Notes under the pieces: model-generated | Database searches by the model: none | What the model saw: only the letters and a program-made list of their open reading frames with translations | What the model was told of the DNA's origin: nothing | In this document: piece after piece, positions 5,551-6,318 of the stretch | How positions within the stretch are numbered: the stretch's first letter is position 1 | How the letters are laid out: the number at the start of each line of letters is the position of its first letter | Program-made: the position numbers and the translations under genes | Assembly (NCBI GenBank): GCA_031259665.1 | Contig: JAIRLD010000041.1 | Span: forward strand, 1-6,318 | DNA length: 6,318 nucleotides | Source of the DNA: Puniceicoccales bacterium | Lineage (GTDB): Bacteria > Verrucomicrobiota > Verrucomicrobiia > Opitutales > LL51 | Direction of reading: 5' to 3'

Positions 5551-5708
5551 GCGGCCGGCACGGCCGGCTGCGATGTCGACACAGTCGACAGTGATAGAGC
5601 TGGCTTCGCCAGCAATGGATCGGCAACTGCTGACATTCGCGCGATAGCGGTATGGAAGCGGACACTGTCCGCCGCGTTAGCGGTATGGAAGCCGACACTG
5701 TCGGCCTC
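5551..5708. repeat. GC-rich palindrome cluster inserted in the yhcG-like gene
   Basis: At least five short inverted repeats lie in series: 5551-5571 (GCCGGC around ACG, extended by a G-T pair), 5574-5590 (TGTCGAC/GTCGACA around ACA), 5599-5613 (GCTGGC/GCCAGC around TTC), 5658-5672 (GCGGACA/TGTCCGC around C) and 5691-5705 (GCCGACA/TGTCGGC around C). The last two belong to 28-bp direct repeats (5645-5672 and 5678-5705, period 33 bp) sharing TAGCGGTATGGAAGC. The cluster is far more GC-rich than its surroundings and reads through open in the host frame. It resembles in style the in-gene palindromic elements known from Rickettsia, but I do not claim that family. Confidence 0.75.
5645..5705. repeat. 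Two tandem 33-bp-period repeats with compensatory stem change
   Basis: Units 5645-5672 and 5678-5705 are identical except for one base in each arm of the palindrome. GCGGACA/TGTCCGC becomes GCCGACA/TGTCGGC, so the base pair is kept. On the minus strand this encodes an 11-residue repeat, ADSVGFHTANA then ADSVRFHTAIA, in one frame. Confidence 0.75.
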
Positions 5709-5919
5709 GTGTAATAATTCACATACATCTGCATCTGACCGATATCTTGATGGCTTAAATCCCCAATCTTTAAATCGACTAGGACAAAGCACTTCGCGAA
5801 ATACAAGGTCGATATAAAAATGTCTGCCGTCAAAATGGATGTGTTTTGGCCGCACGACAAAAGAATATCCGCGACCGAGTTCTAACAGAAATTTTTGTAA
5901 ATGGTCAAATCTTGAAACG

Positions 5920-6285
5920 ATGGTTCGCTTCTATCCTCAAAATTATCGATGGCTAAATTGTAAAAATAAAGTAATTGTTATTCTCCGAAAGATTTCGGAA
6001 GGTGTAAACAGTACTAATAATGAGGGAGAATTGGAAACCAAAAGGTCAGAATTATGTAATAGCGGACCGTGTATGCATACGGAACCAATTTGCATTTTTG
6101 ATCATATTGATTCTCACGGAAGAGTCCCGTGTGGAACTCCACTATCTAGAGCAATAACAATGGAGCCACGTTTCAAGCCGTGTTCTCAGAATGCTTTAAA
6201 AGAGACTCGATTCGATTGTGAAGAAATGTTAGCGGAAGTTGCCAGACTAACTGAGCGTGACATTGACTTTATCTACGACCGATAA
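5920..6285 (+). CDS. Hypothetical Cys-rich protein (121 aa)
   Basis: The plus frame is open to TAA 6283-6285. It extends upstream to an ATG at 5839, but that part overlaps the yhcG fragment antisense, so I prefer ATG 5920. No Shine-Dalgarno is evident there, and the gene may be 5'-truncated by the same junction that cuts yhcG. The product begins MVRFYPQNYRWLNCKNKVIV and has seven cysteines. Four of them are spaced C-x4-C-x6-C-x12-C around residues 45-70 (LCNSGPCMHTEPICIF, then GRVPC), with nearby histidines. The C-terminal end (EEMLAEVARLTERDIDFIYD) looks helical. There is no signal peptide. I do not recognise the family; metal binding is only a guess from the Cys/His content. Confidence 0.5.
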   Translation: MVRFYPQNYRWLNCKNKVIVILRKISEGVNSTNNEGELETKRSELCNSGPCMHTEPICIFDHIDSHGRVPCGTPLSRAITMEPRFKPCSQNALKETRFDCEEMLAEVARLTERDIDFIYDR

Positions 6286-6318
6286 AAGATTATTTCATGG
6301 GTTCTTGAGGATATATGT

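Larger units (their letters stand above)
5438..5909 (-). pseudogene. yhcG: YhcG/DUF1016-type PD-(D/E)XK nuclease, C-terminal fragment, frameshifted and interrupted
   Basis: The minus strand reads FDHLQKFLLELGRGYSFVVR, then PKHIHFDGRHFYIDLVF. After a frame change near 5785-5802 it continues KCFVLVDLKIGDLSHQDIGQ, MQMYVNYYTR, and on the far side of a 158-bp GC-rich insert LPEDNEQIFAAKYLPYMPTK, then EELRREL. This is the C-terminal nuclease domain of the YhcG (DUF1016) family; the D of YIDL and the DLK motif correspond to the PD-(D/E)XK active site. The N-terminal DUF1016 domain is missing, and the usual segment between VNYY and LPE (an IGIILC-type strand) is replaced by the insert. The insert keeps the downstream frame open. 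The family is often found with mobile or restriction loci. Decayed and inactive. Confidence 0.82.

Noticed and set aside
5551..5708. CRISPR array or rho-independent terminators in the palindrome cluster
   Set aside because: Repeats are not uniform with unique spacers, only two share a direct repeat, and no hairpin is followed by a T-run.
5374..5817. 147-codon plus-strand ORF over the palindromes
   Set aside because: It is antisense to clear YhcG/DUF1016 sequence, and is kept open by the GC-rich palindromic insert.
6307..6317. GAGG followed by ATG at the right edge as the start of another gene
   Set aside because: Only one codon is visible before the window ends, so nothing can be supported.

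Overview
The window looks like a gene-poor, decaying accessory region of a Gram-negative, DAP-type peptidoglycan bacterium. The evidence for this is scrambled 3' fragments of murE (UDP-MurNAc-tripeptide ligase), Sec signal peptides on most proteins, a secreted ankyrin-repeat protein, and many frameshifted or truncated genes. Base composition is moderately AT-rich, apart from one GC-rich palindrome cluster. The mix (secreted ankyrin protein, gene decay, palindromic element inside a gene) resembles host-associated bacteria, but I cannot assign a phylum.

Layout. Positions 1-212 (minus): N-terminus of a secreted ankyrin-repeat protein running off the left edge. Positions 269-475 (plus): an unrecognised coding remnant. 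Positions about 476-5176: a three-unit tandem array, which is the centre of the window. Each unit begins with a plus-strand murE 3' tail that is a pseudogene. Convergent to it, on the minus strand, lies a two-gene operon: a conserved leader, then a small secreted protein of about 160 aa, then (units A and B) a secreted metallo-beta-lactamase-fold protein carrying all the motif positions of the ComEC/Rec2 C-terminal hydrolase domain. Unit A is about 580-2384, unit B 2385-4226 and unit C about 4227-5176. Unit C keeps only the small protein plus a tiny remnant. Both MBL copies are broken by frameshifts at different places, while all three small-protein genes are intact.

Positions 5177-5437 hold a minus-strand coding remnant (5222-5368) and little else. 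Positions 5438-5909 (minus) are a 5'-truncated, frameshifted YhcG/DUF1016-type PD-(D/E)XK nuclease pseudogene interrupted by a GC-rich insert of about 158 bp built from consecutive short palindromes. Positions 5920-6285 (plus) are an unrecognised Cys-rich ORF.

How the parts may work together (inference): small protein and MBL are translated as a coupled secreted pair (1-3 nt between genes). The non-coding leader is better conserved between units than the proteins, and contains three 8-nt direct repeats around TTGACT. The pair may be an exported hydrolase/nuclease with a partner or immunity-like protein that was duplicated, after which the enzymes decayed and the partners were kept. I found no tRNA, rRNA, CRISPR array, recognisable transposase or convincing rho-independent terminator.
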